Assembly (NCBI GenBank): GCA_947500555.1
Contig: CANMSE010000001.1
Coordinates: 868,001 to 932,000, forward strand
Direction: 5' to 3'
From: an uncultured Fulvivirga sp.
Lineage (GTDB): Bacteria > Bacteroidota > Bacteroidia > Cytophagales > Cyclobacteriaceae
Length of the DNA: 64,000 nt
The notes under the pieces were generated by a model. It was given only the letters and a program-made list of their open reading frames with translations, was not told where the DNA came from and made no database searches. The translations under genes were made by a program, and so were the position numbers. This document shows, in pieces, positions 36,276-44,539 of this stretch (positions are counted from its first letter, which is position 1; each line of letters starts with the position of its first letter).

Positions 36276-37078
36276 AAGTCTATAAACTGACAGAGCCGAT
36301 TGGTACCAAAGTTCCAATTATTGTATCCTCCCCACATTCCGGGACAAGTTTCCCCACTGATCTTCAGGATTTATATGACAAAGATTTGATCAAGTATCCC
36401 GATGATACAGATTGGTTCGTTGATCAGTTATATGACTTTGTTTCGGAATTAGGAATTACCATGATCAGCGCAAATTACAGTCGCTGGGTGATTGATCTAA
36501 ATAGAGATCCAAAGAGTCAACCACTATATAATGATGACCGGATAATAACTGAGCTTTGTCCAACAAAAAACTTTCTTGGAGAGCCTTTATATAACAAAGG
36601 TTACAAGTTAACACAAGAAGATATAGAACAAAGACTTGAGAATTATTACTGGCCATATTATCGAAAAATTCAACAAGTCATAGATGAGTTGAAAGGGGAG
36701 TTTGGTTACGTTATTTTTTGGGATGCGCATTCCATAAGAGAATATGTTCCTACCATTAGAAAAGAAAAATTCCCACAACTTATTTTAGGAGATAATGATG
36801 GAAAAGCTGCTGAAAAAGTATTTAGCCAGACAACAATCGATCAGCTCCAAAGAAAAGGATATGAAATTGAATACAACTACCCATTCAAAGGAGGACATTT
36901 AACGAGATATTTTGGGCAACCTGAAAACAACCAGCATGCTTTACAGCTGGAAATGACCAAAGTGAATTATATGGACGACAGCGAAACAGTATATCATAAA
37001 AGCAGAGCAGGTAAAATGCGGGAAGCATTGTTTAATGTTTTTGAATCACTTATTGAAACAGGTAAATCATTCAAATGA
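36272..37078 (+). CDS. hutG: N-formylglutamate amidohydrolase (deformylase)
   Basis: The 268-residue protein is of the FGase (N-formylglutamate amidohydrolase) family: IIVSSPHSGTSFP with an HxG loop, ANYSRWVIDLNRDP, and IFWDAHSIREYVP with a His metal ligand. It would convert N-formylglutamate to glutamate plus formate. The stop overlaps the hutF start by 4 bp, so the two encode consecutive steps: HutF removes the imino group to give N-formylglutamate and HutG then hydrolyses it. Confidence 0.88.
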   Translation: MKVYKLTEPIGTKVPIIVSSPHSGTSFPTDLQDLYDKDLIKYPDDTDWFVDQLYDFVSELGITMISANYSRWVIDLNRDPKSQPLYNDDRIITELCPTKNFLGEPLYNKGYKLTQEDIEQRLENYYWPYYRKIQQVIDELKGEFGYVIFWDAHSIREYVPTIRKEKFPQLILGDNDGKAAEKVFSQTTIDQLQRKGYEIEYNYPFKGGHLTRYFGQPENNQHALQLEMTKVNYMDDSETVYHKSRAGKMREALFNVFESLIETGKSFK

Positions 37079-38445
37079 TAAAGTACAGATTTAGAGGTTT
37101 AATGAAAGCTTCAGGGTGGATTGATGACGTTTCCGTGAATGTAAATGAGGGGGGGTTAATTCATTCTATTGATCATGATCACAGCAAGTCTGAATCTATT
37201 GAAGGTTTTATTATTCCTGGTTTTCAGAATGCTCATTCGCATGCTTTTCAATATGCTATGGCAGGGCTTGCCGAAAGACACGATGCAAGTAGCGGAGGGG
37301 ATAATTTTTGGGGATGGCGTGAGACCATGTACCAAATAGCACTGACCATGGGTCCTGATGAGCTGGAAGATATTGCTACTATGCTATATTCAGAGATGGT
37401 ACGACATGGATATACGCACGTTGCTGAATTTCATTATTTACATCATGATAAAGATGGTAAGCCTTACAATAATCTGTCAGAACATGGTGAGCGTTTAATC
37501 GCTGCTGCAAACAAAGCCGGTATTAAAATTACTCTGGTCCCTATGTTTTACCAAAAAGGAGGTTTTGGTCAGGAACCACAATCAAGGCAGCGAAGATTTA
37601 TCTCGAAGACTATCGAAGACTATTACAAACTTTTAGAGTCTTCTGAGAAAGCCACTAAGAATTATACAGGGGCATCCTTGGGTTATGGTATTCACTCATT
37701 AAGAGCAGTGGAAGCTGAGGATATCAAATCCGTACTCTCAAATAAAGATTTGAATGGCCCATTCCATATTCATATTGCTGAGCAGTTGAAAGAAGTAGAA
37801 GACTCAAAAACGTTTTTAAAAAGAAGACCTGTAGAATGGCTTTTAGAAAATACCGAGGTAGATCATAATTTTCACCTTGTACATGCTACTCATTTAACGA
37901 CTTCAGAGATAAGCGGTATAGCCGAAAGTGAGGCGAACGTGGTGCTATGTCCCTCAACAGAAGGAAACCTTGGGGATGGTATATTTCCCCTAAGAGAGTT
38001 TCAAGAATTAGAAGGGAGATGGTCTATTGGAACAGACAGTCATATCGGGTTAAACCCGTGTGAGGAGCTGAGATTATTGGATTACGGACAGCGATTAACC
38101 TCTCACAGGCGTGATACATTCATTAGTGAAGACCATGGTCAAAGTGGAGAATATGGATTCAATCAAGCGCTTCTTGCTGGACGTAAGGCAATGGGCAATA
38201 CGAATAAGGAATACTTTGAAGTGGGCCAACCGTTTGATGGGGTAGTTTACGATGCCAAAGTACCCTTGCTAGGTACATCGTCAAAAGATAATCGATTATC
38301 AACTATCATTTACTCATCTGATGCCACCTGGATAAAAGGAACTATAGTGAATGGTGAATGGGTGGTAAAAGATTACAGGCACAACCACCGTGAAACAATT
38401 ACGAAGGAATTTACACAAGCACTAAATAGACTTGGTATAAGATAA
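37075..38445 (+). CDS. hutF: Formimidoylglutamate deiminase
   Basis: The 456-residue amidohydrolase-superfamily protein has PGFQNAHSHAFQYAMAG (metal ligands HxH), FHIHIAEQ, HATHLT, and the later IGTDSHIGLNPCEELR block with the Asp. These are specific to HutF. It removes the imino group from N-formimino-L-glutamate as ammonia, leaving N-formylglutamate for HutG. The early histidine-degradation genes (hutH, hutU, hutI) are not in this window. A hairpin terminator follows at 38444-38471. Confidence 0.92.
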   Translation: MIKYRFRGLMKASGWIDDVSVNVNEGGLIHSIDHDHSKSESIEGFIIPGFQNAHSHAFQYAMAGLAERHDASSGGDNFWGWRETMYQIALTMGPDELEDIATMLYSEMVRHGYTHVAEFHYLHHDKDGKPYNNLSEHGERLIAAANKAGIKITLVPMFYQKGGFGQEPQSRQRRFISKTIEDYYKLLESSEKATKNYTGASLGYGIHSLRAVEAEDIKSVLSNKDLNGPFHIHIAEQLKEVEDSKTFLKRRPVEWLLENTEVDHNFHLVHATHLTTSEISGIAESEANVVLCPSTEGNLGDGIFPLREFQELEGRWSIGTDSHIGLNPCEELRLLDYGQRLTSHRRDTFISEDHGQSGEYGFNQALLAGRKAMGNTNKEYFEVGQPFDGVVYDAKVPLLGTSSKDNRLSTIIYSSDATWIKGTIVNGEWVVKDYRHNHRETITKEFTQALNRLGIR

Positions 38446-38471
38446 AAAGACCTGCTTAAGCAGGTCTTTTT
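38444..38471. terminator. Rho-independent bidirectional terminator
   Basis: Arms AAAAAGACCTGC (38444-38455) and GCAGGTCTTTTT (38460-38471) pair perfectly around a TTAA loop. Each strand ends in a T-run, so this works for both the plus-strand hutF operon and the minus-strand SRPBCC gene. This is the clearest intrinsic terminator in the window. Confidence 0.9.
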
Positions 38472-38506
38472 ATTAAATAAGCGAGAATGAAAATAGGTTA
38501 AGAGGC

Positions 38507-39004
38507 TTATTTGGCTTTATGCTTCTTCCATTTTTCCAGTGATTTCAATTTTTTTGGATGAGGTGAACCGGTTTCTGCATAATGTTTCAGATCCTCCATT
38601 AAACCTTCCAAATCTTTCGCCATTTTTGATTTTATCATCCAGCCCATGAAAAAACCTGGCAAAGCAGACATTTCCATACGTAGGTTCATTTTCACTTTTG
38701 ATCGGTCATCACCAATAGGGTCGATCTTCCAGACATTCTTACCACTCTTAAACATGGCGGGCAGTCCATCAGCTTCATAACTGTAGGTCATATTTTCCTT
38801 ATCCCAACTGGTAATTATTTCCTGTACATCTCCATAGGTAGATGAGCATGTTCTACCTACGATCTTACCATTCTCATTTCTAGCCGCAGATTCAGGAATA
38901 ATTGTTGCCCAGTCACCGACATTTTCATAATTCTCTGCCAGCAGGTTCCAGGCTTTGGTTGCTGAAACATTCAATACTACTTCTTTATCAAAATTTAATT
39001 TCAT
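38507..39004 (-). CDS. SRPBCC-family protein (polyketide cyclase/START-like)
   Basis: The ATG at 39002-39004 (MKLNFDKEVVLNVSATKAW) was chosen over the longer frame to 39055, because the SRPBCC fold begins there and the start sits 4 bp after the stop of the preceding gene. The ~165-residue protein has the fold's helix-grip elements (WNLLAENYENVGDW, VWKIDPIGDDRSKV) and a lysine-rich tail. Such proteins bind hydrophobic ligands; function not predictable. It is cotranscribed with the next SRPBCC gene and shares with it the ALPGFFMGW/QPGFMTGM late motif. Confidence 0.85.
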   Translation of the reverse strand: MKLNFDKEVVLNVSATKAWNLLAENYENVGDWATIIPESAARNENGKIVGRTCSSTYGDVQEIITSWDKENMTYSYEADGLPAMFKSGKNVWKIDPIGDDRSKVKMNLRMEMSALPGFFMGWMIKSKMAKDLEGLMEDLKHYAETGSPHPKKLKSLEKWKKHKAK

Positions 39005-39008
39005 CAGC

Positions 39009-39608
39009 TTAATTGTTAGAGTCGTATTGTTTTTTAATTTCTTTCCAATTACCACTGGAAGCGTTGATTTTTTCTCCTGTTTCCAGGTAGTGCTTTAAAC
39101 CCAGGAGGGTTTCGTCCAATGTTTTTTGGAAATTACCCTTTACCATTCCTGTCATAAAGCCGGGTTGTGTACGGTAACGAAATTCATAGGAAGCAGTGGT
39201 TGTGCCGTCTCCATTGTCTCTCACTTTATAGTAAGCAAAAGAATTGTCTTTATTTAATGGGAATTTCTCAGCGTCAATAACTATATTTTTCATGATCATA
39301 TTGTCATGATCTATCTCCACTATTTTCTCGTGTGTCCATCTACTGCCTTTTTCGTTGAAGGAGCATTTTCTTTCGGCACCTGCTTCGCCCTTTAATGAGC
39401 CGGACTCATAGTTAGAAGAATAGATGTAGGGAGAGAAGTTTGAGATTTCTCCGTAATCTAGTACCATAGCTTCCCACACTCTTTCAGGCGTTGCATTTAT
39501 TTGCTGCTCCGCGATAACTGTCCTGTATTTTTTGCTCATACTTTGCGCATATGAGTAACTGGTTTCAAACCCGATGATCAGGGCACTAATTAAAATTTTC
39601 TGAATCAT
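39009..39608 (-). CDS. SRPBCC-family protein with signal peptide
   Basis: This 199-residue protein has an N-terminal signal peptide (to about residue 21, SYAQ) and an SRPBCC domain: AEQQINATPERVWEAMVLDYGEISNFSPYI, then HEKIVEIDHDNMIM and YRTQPGFMTGMVKGNF. It is a paralogue of the cytoplasmic SRPBCC protein just downstream (38507), suggesting a duplicated gene with one copy exported. Confidence 0.85.
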   Translation of the reverse strand: MIQKILISALIIGFETSYSYAQSMSKKYRTVIAEQQINATPERVWEAMVLDYGEISNFSPYIYSSNYESGSLKGEAGAERKCSFNEKGSRWTHEKIVEIDHDNMIMKNIVIDAEKFPLNKDNSFAYYKVRDNGDGTTTASYEFRYRTQPGFMTGMVKGNFQKTLDETLLGLKHYLETGEKINASSGNWKEIKKQYDSNN

Positions 39609-39699
39609 AATTGTACTTTTTGTTTAATTATGACTATTAGACTGTGTAAATCGAAATGTGTGAAAGCTTCTAATAAGAAAAATTGTTAACTAACCTGCC

Positions 39700-40575
39700 T
39701 CAGTTCAAATGCAGTTTATTTCTTACGGTTATATCCTTCAATATCTCCTCCATAAACACTTTTCTATCGAAGTCTTTTTTGAATTTCATTCCTTGATAAA
39801 GCTCTGCATACTTATCGTCCACCCAACCGATCATATCTTTTGAATCCTGACGTATAAGATCTTTAAACTGGCCAAACTCCTGTCGGTTATGCAGTAAGTT
39901 TTTGGCATCGATATGGCCGTTATCAAGTGCGAAGGTCACTTTTTTATGGCATCGGCAAGGATTAGATTTGTTGACCAATCCACAGCGATTATTCATGAAA
40001 TTATAAATGTCCTTTCTGCTCTTTTTTAATTTCGCTCTGAAGTTGTCTTTGGAGATATCCATTAACTGGGAGCCTATGTTGTGGTCAGCACTGAACATTT
40101 CACCAATAATGTAGATCAGGCGTTGCTCTCTGGTCAGACATAAAAGCATGCCGGACATGCACATTAGATTCATCTCTCGAATATAAGCCTGGTATTCTTG
40201 TTGCTCTGCTTTTGACAGTTCGATGTCAGGAGTATTTTCCAAGGCGGAGTCCATTTCCTGAAAGCTGTTGATCATTACTTCGTTTTTTTTCTTTTCCGCG
40301 TCCAAAAAGTGGTTCGCGACTATTCGATAGGCCCAGGTTCTGAAAGTGCTATTGAATTTGAATTTACTCAGGTTTACGGTCACTTTTATCATGGCCTCCT
40401 GTGTCAGGTCGGCAGCATCATCAGGATTACGTACCATTTTCCAGGCGATATTGTAAATATAAGGTTGATGCTTGAGCAGCAACTCTTCCAGAGCTTTTCG
40501 GTTTCCTTCCTGCACTTGTTTGATCAACTCTTCATCTGTATTGTCAGAATTGTATTCAATGGTAAAAGGATTCAT
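39700..40575 (-). CDS. ECF-type RNA polymerase sigma factor with Cys-rich C-terminal extension
   Basis: The protein has 291 residues. Region 2 is clear (ADLTQEAMIKVTVNLSKFKFNSTFRTWAYRIVANHFLD), with region 4 near residues 130-190 (MCMSGMLLCLTREQRLIYIIGEMF). The ~100-residue C-terminal extension has a Cys cluster CGLVNKSNPCRCHKK, as in some extended ECF factors; it could bind a metal or act as a built-in regulator. No separate anti-sigma gene is adjacent. A perfect 14-bp palindrome lies directly upstream of its start codon. Confidence 0.88.
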   Translation of the reverse strand: MNPFTIEYNSDNTDEELIKQVQEGNRKALEELLLKHQPYIYNIAWKMVRNPDDAADLTQEAMIKVTVNLSKFKFNSTFRTWAYRIVANHFLDAEKKKNEVMINSFQEMDSALENTPDIELSKAEQQEYQAYIREMNLMCMSGMLLCLTREQRLIYIIGEMFSADHNIGSQLMDISKDNFRAKLKKSRKDIYNFMNNRCGLVNKSNPCRCHKKVTFALDNGHIDAKNLLHNRQEFGQFKDLIRQDSKDMIGWVDDKYAELYQGMKFKKDFDRKVFMEEILKDITVRNKLHLN

Positions 40576-40589
40576 AATCTAATTAGATT
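40576..40589. promoter_or_regulatory. Perfect 14-bp palindrome before the sigma factor start
   Basis: AATCTAATTAGATT is a perfect palindrome directly abutting the ATG of the sigma factor gene (40573-40575). Its position would allow a repressor or RNA structure to block translation or transcription. Nothing else in the window repeats it. Confidence 0.35.
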
Positions 40590-40635
40590 GGTTCATGACT
40601 AAGACGAGAGGTTGATTGAGGTGTGAAAACATTAA

Positions 40636-41529
40636 CTACTTATTTTCCATTGGTTTTTCATCATCATATACAGGTAGTCCTTTAATGGGACTTAGATCAT
40701 TCACATCAAATGTGTCGAACTGGTAGTTATCTAAGGTAATTCTATAGACATGTTTCTTTTCTTTCTTTGGATCTAAGAGCTGTATAACCAGACTTTCCGG
40801 AAAATAGATGCCAGAGGAGGTTTTCTTTCTATTGAGATAGCGCACAGTACCCTCTGCCATATTAGGTGGGAATGGCATAAAAAAATCGCGAATGGTGAGA
40901 TTACTCATATCTACGAACTTGGTATTCTTATTAATGTACAGCAGCCACTGATCATATTCTTTTTGTGGCTCTGCTTTGTGCCAACTAACAAAAACTAAAT
41001 CATAATCTTTACCTTCAAAAGTTGACGTTCCGGCATATCTGATGATATCAGCATTCAGCAATCGATAAGGTCCTTCTAACATATAGTGGTAGGAGGATAA
41101 GCCCCAACTTCTTCTTTTATCGTTCGTTAATTCTATTTCATCGTTCTTTATTTTATAAGTCTGCCATGACTGAAGGCCATACGCTTCTCCCTTATTTCTT
41201 CCTTCCAAATACTCCACTTGTCCGTCAAAAGAATTAGTGCGAAAACGAAATTGGATACTGTTGCCTTTAGCACCAGGCAAAGAATTAAGCGGCATAGTTT
41301 TCCAGGGAAATTTCCAATCAAAGAGTGCATTAACTTGGTAAGTACTGACGTTCTGTAGGTTGTCATATCCCATGGCTTTCACGGATTCTTCCAGTAGCTG
41401 TCTTCCTTTTTTATCGTCATCAACATTCTGTGAGGCAGACATATAATCCGTCTGGATATCAGCCATCTTGCAAGAAGATACTAACAATACTAGACTGCAT
41501 AATTTTATTTTAAGATTTATAATTTTCAT
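40636..41529 (-). CDS. Uncharacterised lipoprotein (297 aa)
   Basis: The 297-residue protein has a lipobox-like signal (LKIKLCSLVLLVSSCKMADIQ). The mature domain starts with KGRQLLEESVKAMGYDNLQN, as in several Bacteroidota lipoproteins involved in lipid or surface functions, and continues as a soluble beta-rich domain ending in IKGLPVYDDEKP. No enzymatic motif. It lies one base from the upstream SRPBCC gene, so they are cotranscribed. Confidence 0.75.
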   Translation of the reverse strand: MKIINLKIKLCSLVLLVSSCKMADIQTDYMSASQNVDDDKKGRQLLEESVKAMGYDNLQNVSTYQVNALFDWKFPWKTMPLNSLPGAKGNSIQFRFRTNSFDGQVEYLEGRNKGEAYGLQSWQTYKIKNDEIELTNDKRRSWGLSSYHYMLEGPYRLLNADIIRYAGTSTFEGKDYDLVFVSWHKAEPQKEYDQWLLYINKNTKFVDMSNLTIRDFFMPFPPNMAEGTVRYLNRKKTSSGIYFPESLVIQLLDPKKEKKHVYRITLDNYQFDTFDVNDLSPIKGLPVYDDEKPMENK

Positions 41530-41530
41530 A

Positions 41531-41989
41531 TCAAGAAACTTTTTTAGTGAGATTTTTCAATGCCTTTTTCATGACGAAAGGCAGCATGACTTTTTTGGCC
41601 ATCCAGCGCTTCGGTGCTATACCATTTGGATTGAAATATTGTATCCAGGTAACTTGGGTACCATTGTTTTTCTCAGCTAGTTGAAAAACACCAATATGAT
41701 CTTTGACGATATGCATATCGGCTATGCTGTAGGCATAGGCATAAGGAGGGTTCCAATAAACAATTCTTTCCTGAAGTAGATCAGGCCCAAATTGACAATG
41801 TCTTTCACTGCCTTCTTCCCATTTCTGTTCAGCATTTGGTTGTACTAATTCTACCTTACTGATCATGGGCATCCAACCTGTCATGCCCTCGTGATCAGAG
41901 ACAATTTTCCAAATATCAGTAATAGGAGCAGCTATAAATTTTGAAACTCTGAGCTGTTCAGGAGCATTCGTGAAGTTTTTAATATTCAT
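41531..41989 (-). CDS. SRPBCC-family protein (third copy)
   Basis: This 152-residue cytoplasmic SRPBCC protein starts with APEQLRVSKFIAAPITDIWKIVSDHEGMTGWMPMI and ends with LPFVMKKALKNLTKKV. A TAGACC half-site at 42000-42005 lies just upstream of its start, as for the adjacent TetR gene. The shared position suggests that TetR controls this gene and the lipoprotein after it. Confidence 0.85.
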   Translation of the reverse strand: MNIKNFTNAPEQLRVSKFIAAPITDIWKIVSDHEGMTGWMPMISKVELVQPNAEQKWEEGSERHCQFGPDLLQERIVYWNPPYAYAYSIADMHIVKDHIGVFQLAEKNNGTQVTWIQYFNPNGIAPKRWMAKKVMLPFVMKKALKNLTKKVS

Positions 41990-41999
41990 AATTTTAAAT

Positions 42000-42015
42000 T
42001 AGACCGTTCTACTTA
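42000..42015. promoter_or_regulatory. TAGACC half-site upstream of SRPBCC gene
   Basis: TAGACC (42000-42005) is followed by a 4-bp spacer and TACTTA. NemR-type TetR operators read TAGACC-N4-GGTCTA. Only the left half is conserved here, 11 bp upstream of the SRPBCC start. Confidence 0.35.
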
Positions 42016-42034
42016 TTTAATTAGTAAATTTTTT

Positions 42035-42613
42035 TTATGCTTTTATAAAATTCATAGCCATGCTGTACCATTCATCCATACCTTCTCTTGATCGGGTCAC
42101 TTTCATTCGAGAAAAAGTACCGTACATTCCTGTATGTAAAAACTCTGCTAACTGTTTAGCCGGGTATTTTTTAGTGATTTCACCGCTTGCCTGACCTTCT
42201 GAAATGACTTTTGTCAATATCTCCAGCCATGATTCAAAACTTTCATCAGATACTTTAGCCAGCTTATCGTAAATCCTTCCCGTCTCGTTTGCCATGACAT
42301 TCACGAGGCAACCACTGGAATAATTATCTTGCTCATTAATGTCAATAAGTTCTTTGTAAAATGCTTTGATGAGTGAAAAAGGGGATCCTTTTTGTTTAAA
42401 AAATTCCTCGATCCATTGACGATTAGTCATTCCATAATGTGATATTACCTGAGCGGCAAAATCTTCCTTAGATTCGAAAAAATTATAAAATGAGCCCTTA
42501 GGTATGCCTGCTTCCTTCAAAATTTCATTTACCCCGACTTTATGGTAACCATTCTTGCGCAGCACATGATACCCAACTTCCAAAATATTCTCTTTGTTAT
42601 GTTTGTATCCCAT
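42035..42613 (-). CDS. TetR/AcrR-family transcriptional regulator
   Basis: The ATG at 42611-42613 (MGYKHNKENIL) was chosen: the HTH region begins there, while the frame to 42691 adds only an unrelated hydrophobic leader. The ~192-residue protein has a TetR HTH with GYHKVGVNEILKEAGIPKGSFYNFFESKEDF and a C-terminal TetR ligand-binding part, with WLEILTKVISEGQASGEI near the end. A NemR-like operator with one intact half lies just upstream (42622-42637), suggesting autoregulation. Confidence 0.92.
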   Translation of the reverse strand: MGYKHNKENILEVGYHVLRKNGYHKVGVNEILKEAGIPKGSFYNFFESKEDFAAQVISHYGMTNRQWIEEFFKQKGSPFSLIKAFYKELIDINEQDNYSSGCLVNVMANETGRIYDKLAKVSDESFESWLEILTKVISEGQASGEITKKYPAKQLAEFLHTGMYGTFSRMKVTRSREGMDEWYSMAMNFIKA

Positions 42614-42621
42614 TGAGTAAT

Positions 42622-42637
42622 TAGACCAATCGGTACA
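42622..42637. promoter_or_regulatory. NemR-like TetR operator upstream of the TetR gene
   Basis: TAGACC-AATC-GGTACA, positions 42622-42637, matches the NemR-type operator TAGACC-N4-GGTCTA with two mismatches in the second half. It lies 9 bp upstream of the TetR start codon, a typical autoregulatory position. Confidence 0.45.
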
Positions 42638-42744
42638 AATATATAAACTAAAGACTTCTTTCAAAACAAGTAAGTAAAAACTTACCATCATTGTAAGATT
42701 ACAGTCATCGAACCTAAAAGCATACTTTTCTTGTTATACCACTA

Positions 42745-44049
42745 TTGCATAACCGCATGTCCATGAATAAGGTTTGGGTATATATACTTCTTTCAATCAC
42801 CTCTATGAGGTTGGGGCATGCTCAAGTAGTGGTAGATACCAGTTATTCTGCGAGTTACTTGGTAGAAAAGGTTCTATTAGGCTCAGGTGTTATTGTGGGT
42901 AATGTAAAGTATACTGGTGAAAAACATGCGATTAGTACTTATTTGGATGATTCTAATCAACTTGGAATTAAGAAAGGCATTCTTCTCACGTCTGGAAATG
43001 CATATTATGCTCTTGGTCCGAATAAATCTCCGCGGACAGGGTGGGCCAGCTCATCAAAAGGAGATGTTGAATTGGAGTCTATTGCGAGGGGTAAAACCTG
43101 GGATGCTGCTGTTTTGGAGTTTGATTTTGTTACAGCTTCCGAGAATTTGACATTTAGATATGTCTTTGCTTCTGAAGAGTATCTTGAGTACGTAGGTTCA
43201 AAATTCAATGACGTCTTTGGATTTTTTATTTCAAGAAACGATGAGCCAAAAGTGAATATTGCTAAACTTCCAGATGGTCAGACTCCTATAACAATTAACA
43301 CTGTGAATAATGCTTTGAATAATGAATATTATGTTGACAATGCTTATCATAATACAACTGATCCGTTCATATGGGATGTTCGTAATAAAAAAGTGATTGA
43401 TAATGAAAACTATCTTCAAGAAGAAATTCCACCAAAGTTTGATACGCAATTTGATGGCTTTACTAAAGTTTTAGAAGCTAGATATAAAGTAGTTCCTAAC
43501 CAGATATATCATATTAAACTGGCAATTTCTGATGTAGGAGATGGAATTTTGGACTCAGGGGTATTTCTGGAAGCAGGCTCTTTTCAAAGTTCTGGTGATC
43601 TATTAGTGGCGCTTGATGATCATTTTGAAAAGGAACTACCTGTTAAAAAACTTAGTCGTATAACAGAAACCAATGTTGAGCAGACTCAACTACCAAATAC
43701 CAAAATTCCGAAAAGGCACCTTATAGGGTTCATAGAATTTGAATTTGACAGAAGTAATTTAACATCTTTAGCTGCTAATACAGTAGCGAGAGTATATAAT
43801 CAATGGATGGAAACATCAGGTGCAATTATTGACTTGGTAGGACACACAGATGATTTAGGTTCACATTCATATAATGACCTGCTGTCCATGAAGAGATCAG
43901 AATCTGTGGCTAAGATGTTGACTGATCTGGGAGTTCCATCTACTGAAATTAATGTTAATTATGTTGGTGAGACCATTCCTCTTAGTAGTAATGAAACTGA
44001 AGAGGGGAGAGCCAGGAATAGGCGGGTGGAATTCTATCTCGTTTATTAG
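42745..44049 (+). CDS. Choice-of-anchor L domain fused to OmpA domain
   Basis: This 434-residue protein has an N-terminal signal (VWVYILLSITSMRLGHAQ). Residues ~35-290 resemble the choice-of-anchor L domain: SYLVEKVLLGSGV, GILLTSGNAYYALGPN, AAVLEFDFVTASENLTFRYVFASEEYLE and the DVFGFFIS block. The C-terminal ~110 residues are an OmpA-like peptidoglycan-binding domain (GHTDDLGSHSYNDLLSMKRSESV and ETEEGRARNRRVEFYL). It probably tethers a surface or secreted module to the cell wall. Convergent 4-bp overlap with the LEA-like gene. Met7 (42763) is an alternative start. Confidence 0.88.
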   Translation: MHNRMSMNKVWVYILLSITSMRLGHAQVVVDTSYSASYLVEKVLLGSGVIVGNVKYTGEKHAISTYLDDSNQLGIKKGILLTSGNAYYALGPNKSPRTGWASSSKGDVELESIARGKTWDAAVLEFDFVTASENLTFRYVFASEEYLEYVGSKFNDVFGFFISRNDEPKVNIAKLPDGQTPITINTVNNALNNEYYVDNAYHNTTDPFIWDVRNKKVIDNENYLQEEIPPKFDTQFDGFTKVLEARYKVVPNQIYHIKLAISDVGDGILDSGVFLEAGSFQSSGDLLVALDDHFEKELPVKKLSRITETNVEQTQLPNTKIPKRHLIGFIEFEFDRSNLTSLAANTVARVYNQWMETSGAIIDLVGHTDDLGSHSYNDLLSMKRSESVAKMLTDLGVPSTEINVNYVGETIPLSSNETEEGRARNRRVEFYLVY

Positions 44050-44489
44050 CGTAGTCTAATGTCATCTTCATAATCTACCGGTACACGGATTGGCAGACCA
44101 TGATAAGTAAGTTTGATGTTACCCTTATACCGGACTTTCATTTTCTTGCCTCCAAGAACATTCAATACACTTTTGAGAATACCAATATCTGCGATATCAA
44201 AAGTAGCATCAACGGGAACTGTAAAATCGGATAAGGCACCAATTTTAGTTTTAGCTGACTGATTAATGACACCAATTTTCTTTCCTTCGAGCCATACATC
44301 GATATTTACTTTGCGTAAGGTTGCTTTAGCATTATTGGGATTATAGAAAAGAGCATTTCCTTTTAGTAAAGCTTCTTTGCCAGAGACTTTTGATACCCTT
44401 ATGTTAGAAACTTTTCTAAATACAGGTGCTTCATCCGGTCTAACACAGGAGATAATTAAAATCAAAAATAAAACTGGTAAATACTTCAT
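44046..44489 (-). CDS. LEA14-like lipoprotein (LEA type 2 domain)
   Basis: The ATG at 44487-44489 begins a lipoprotein signal (MKYLPVLFLILIISCVRP) and was preferred over the longer frame to 44531. The ~147-residue mature protein is a beta-sandwich of the LEA type 2/WHy kind: NIRVSKVSGKEALLKGNALFYNPNNAKATLRKVNIDVWLEGKKI with a DFTVPVDATFDIADIG segment. These domains bind hydrophobic surfaces or stress-related ligands. No partner is clear; it ends 4 bp inside the OmpA-domain gene, convergently. Confidence 0.85.
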   Translation of the reverse strand: MKYLPVLFLILIISCVRPDEAPVFRKVSNIRVSKVSGKEALLKGNALFYNPNNAKATLRKVNIDVWLEGKKIGVINQSAKTKIGALSDFTVPVDATFDIADIGILKSVLNVLGGKKMKVRYKGNIKLTYHGLPIRVPVDYEDDIRLR

Positions 44490-44539
44490 AAAAATATATT
44501 GATCAAGTGAAGAACGCCATAGGTTTATCATTGTTACAC

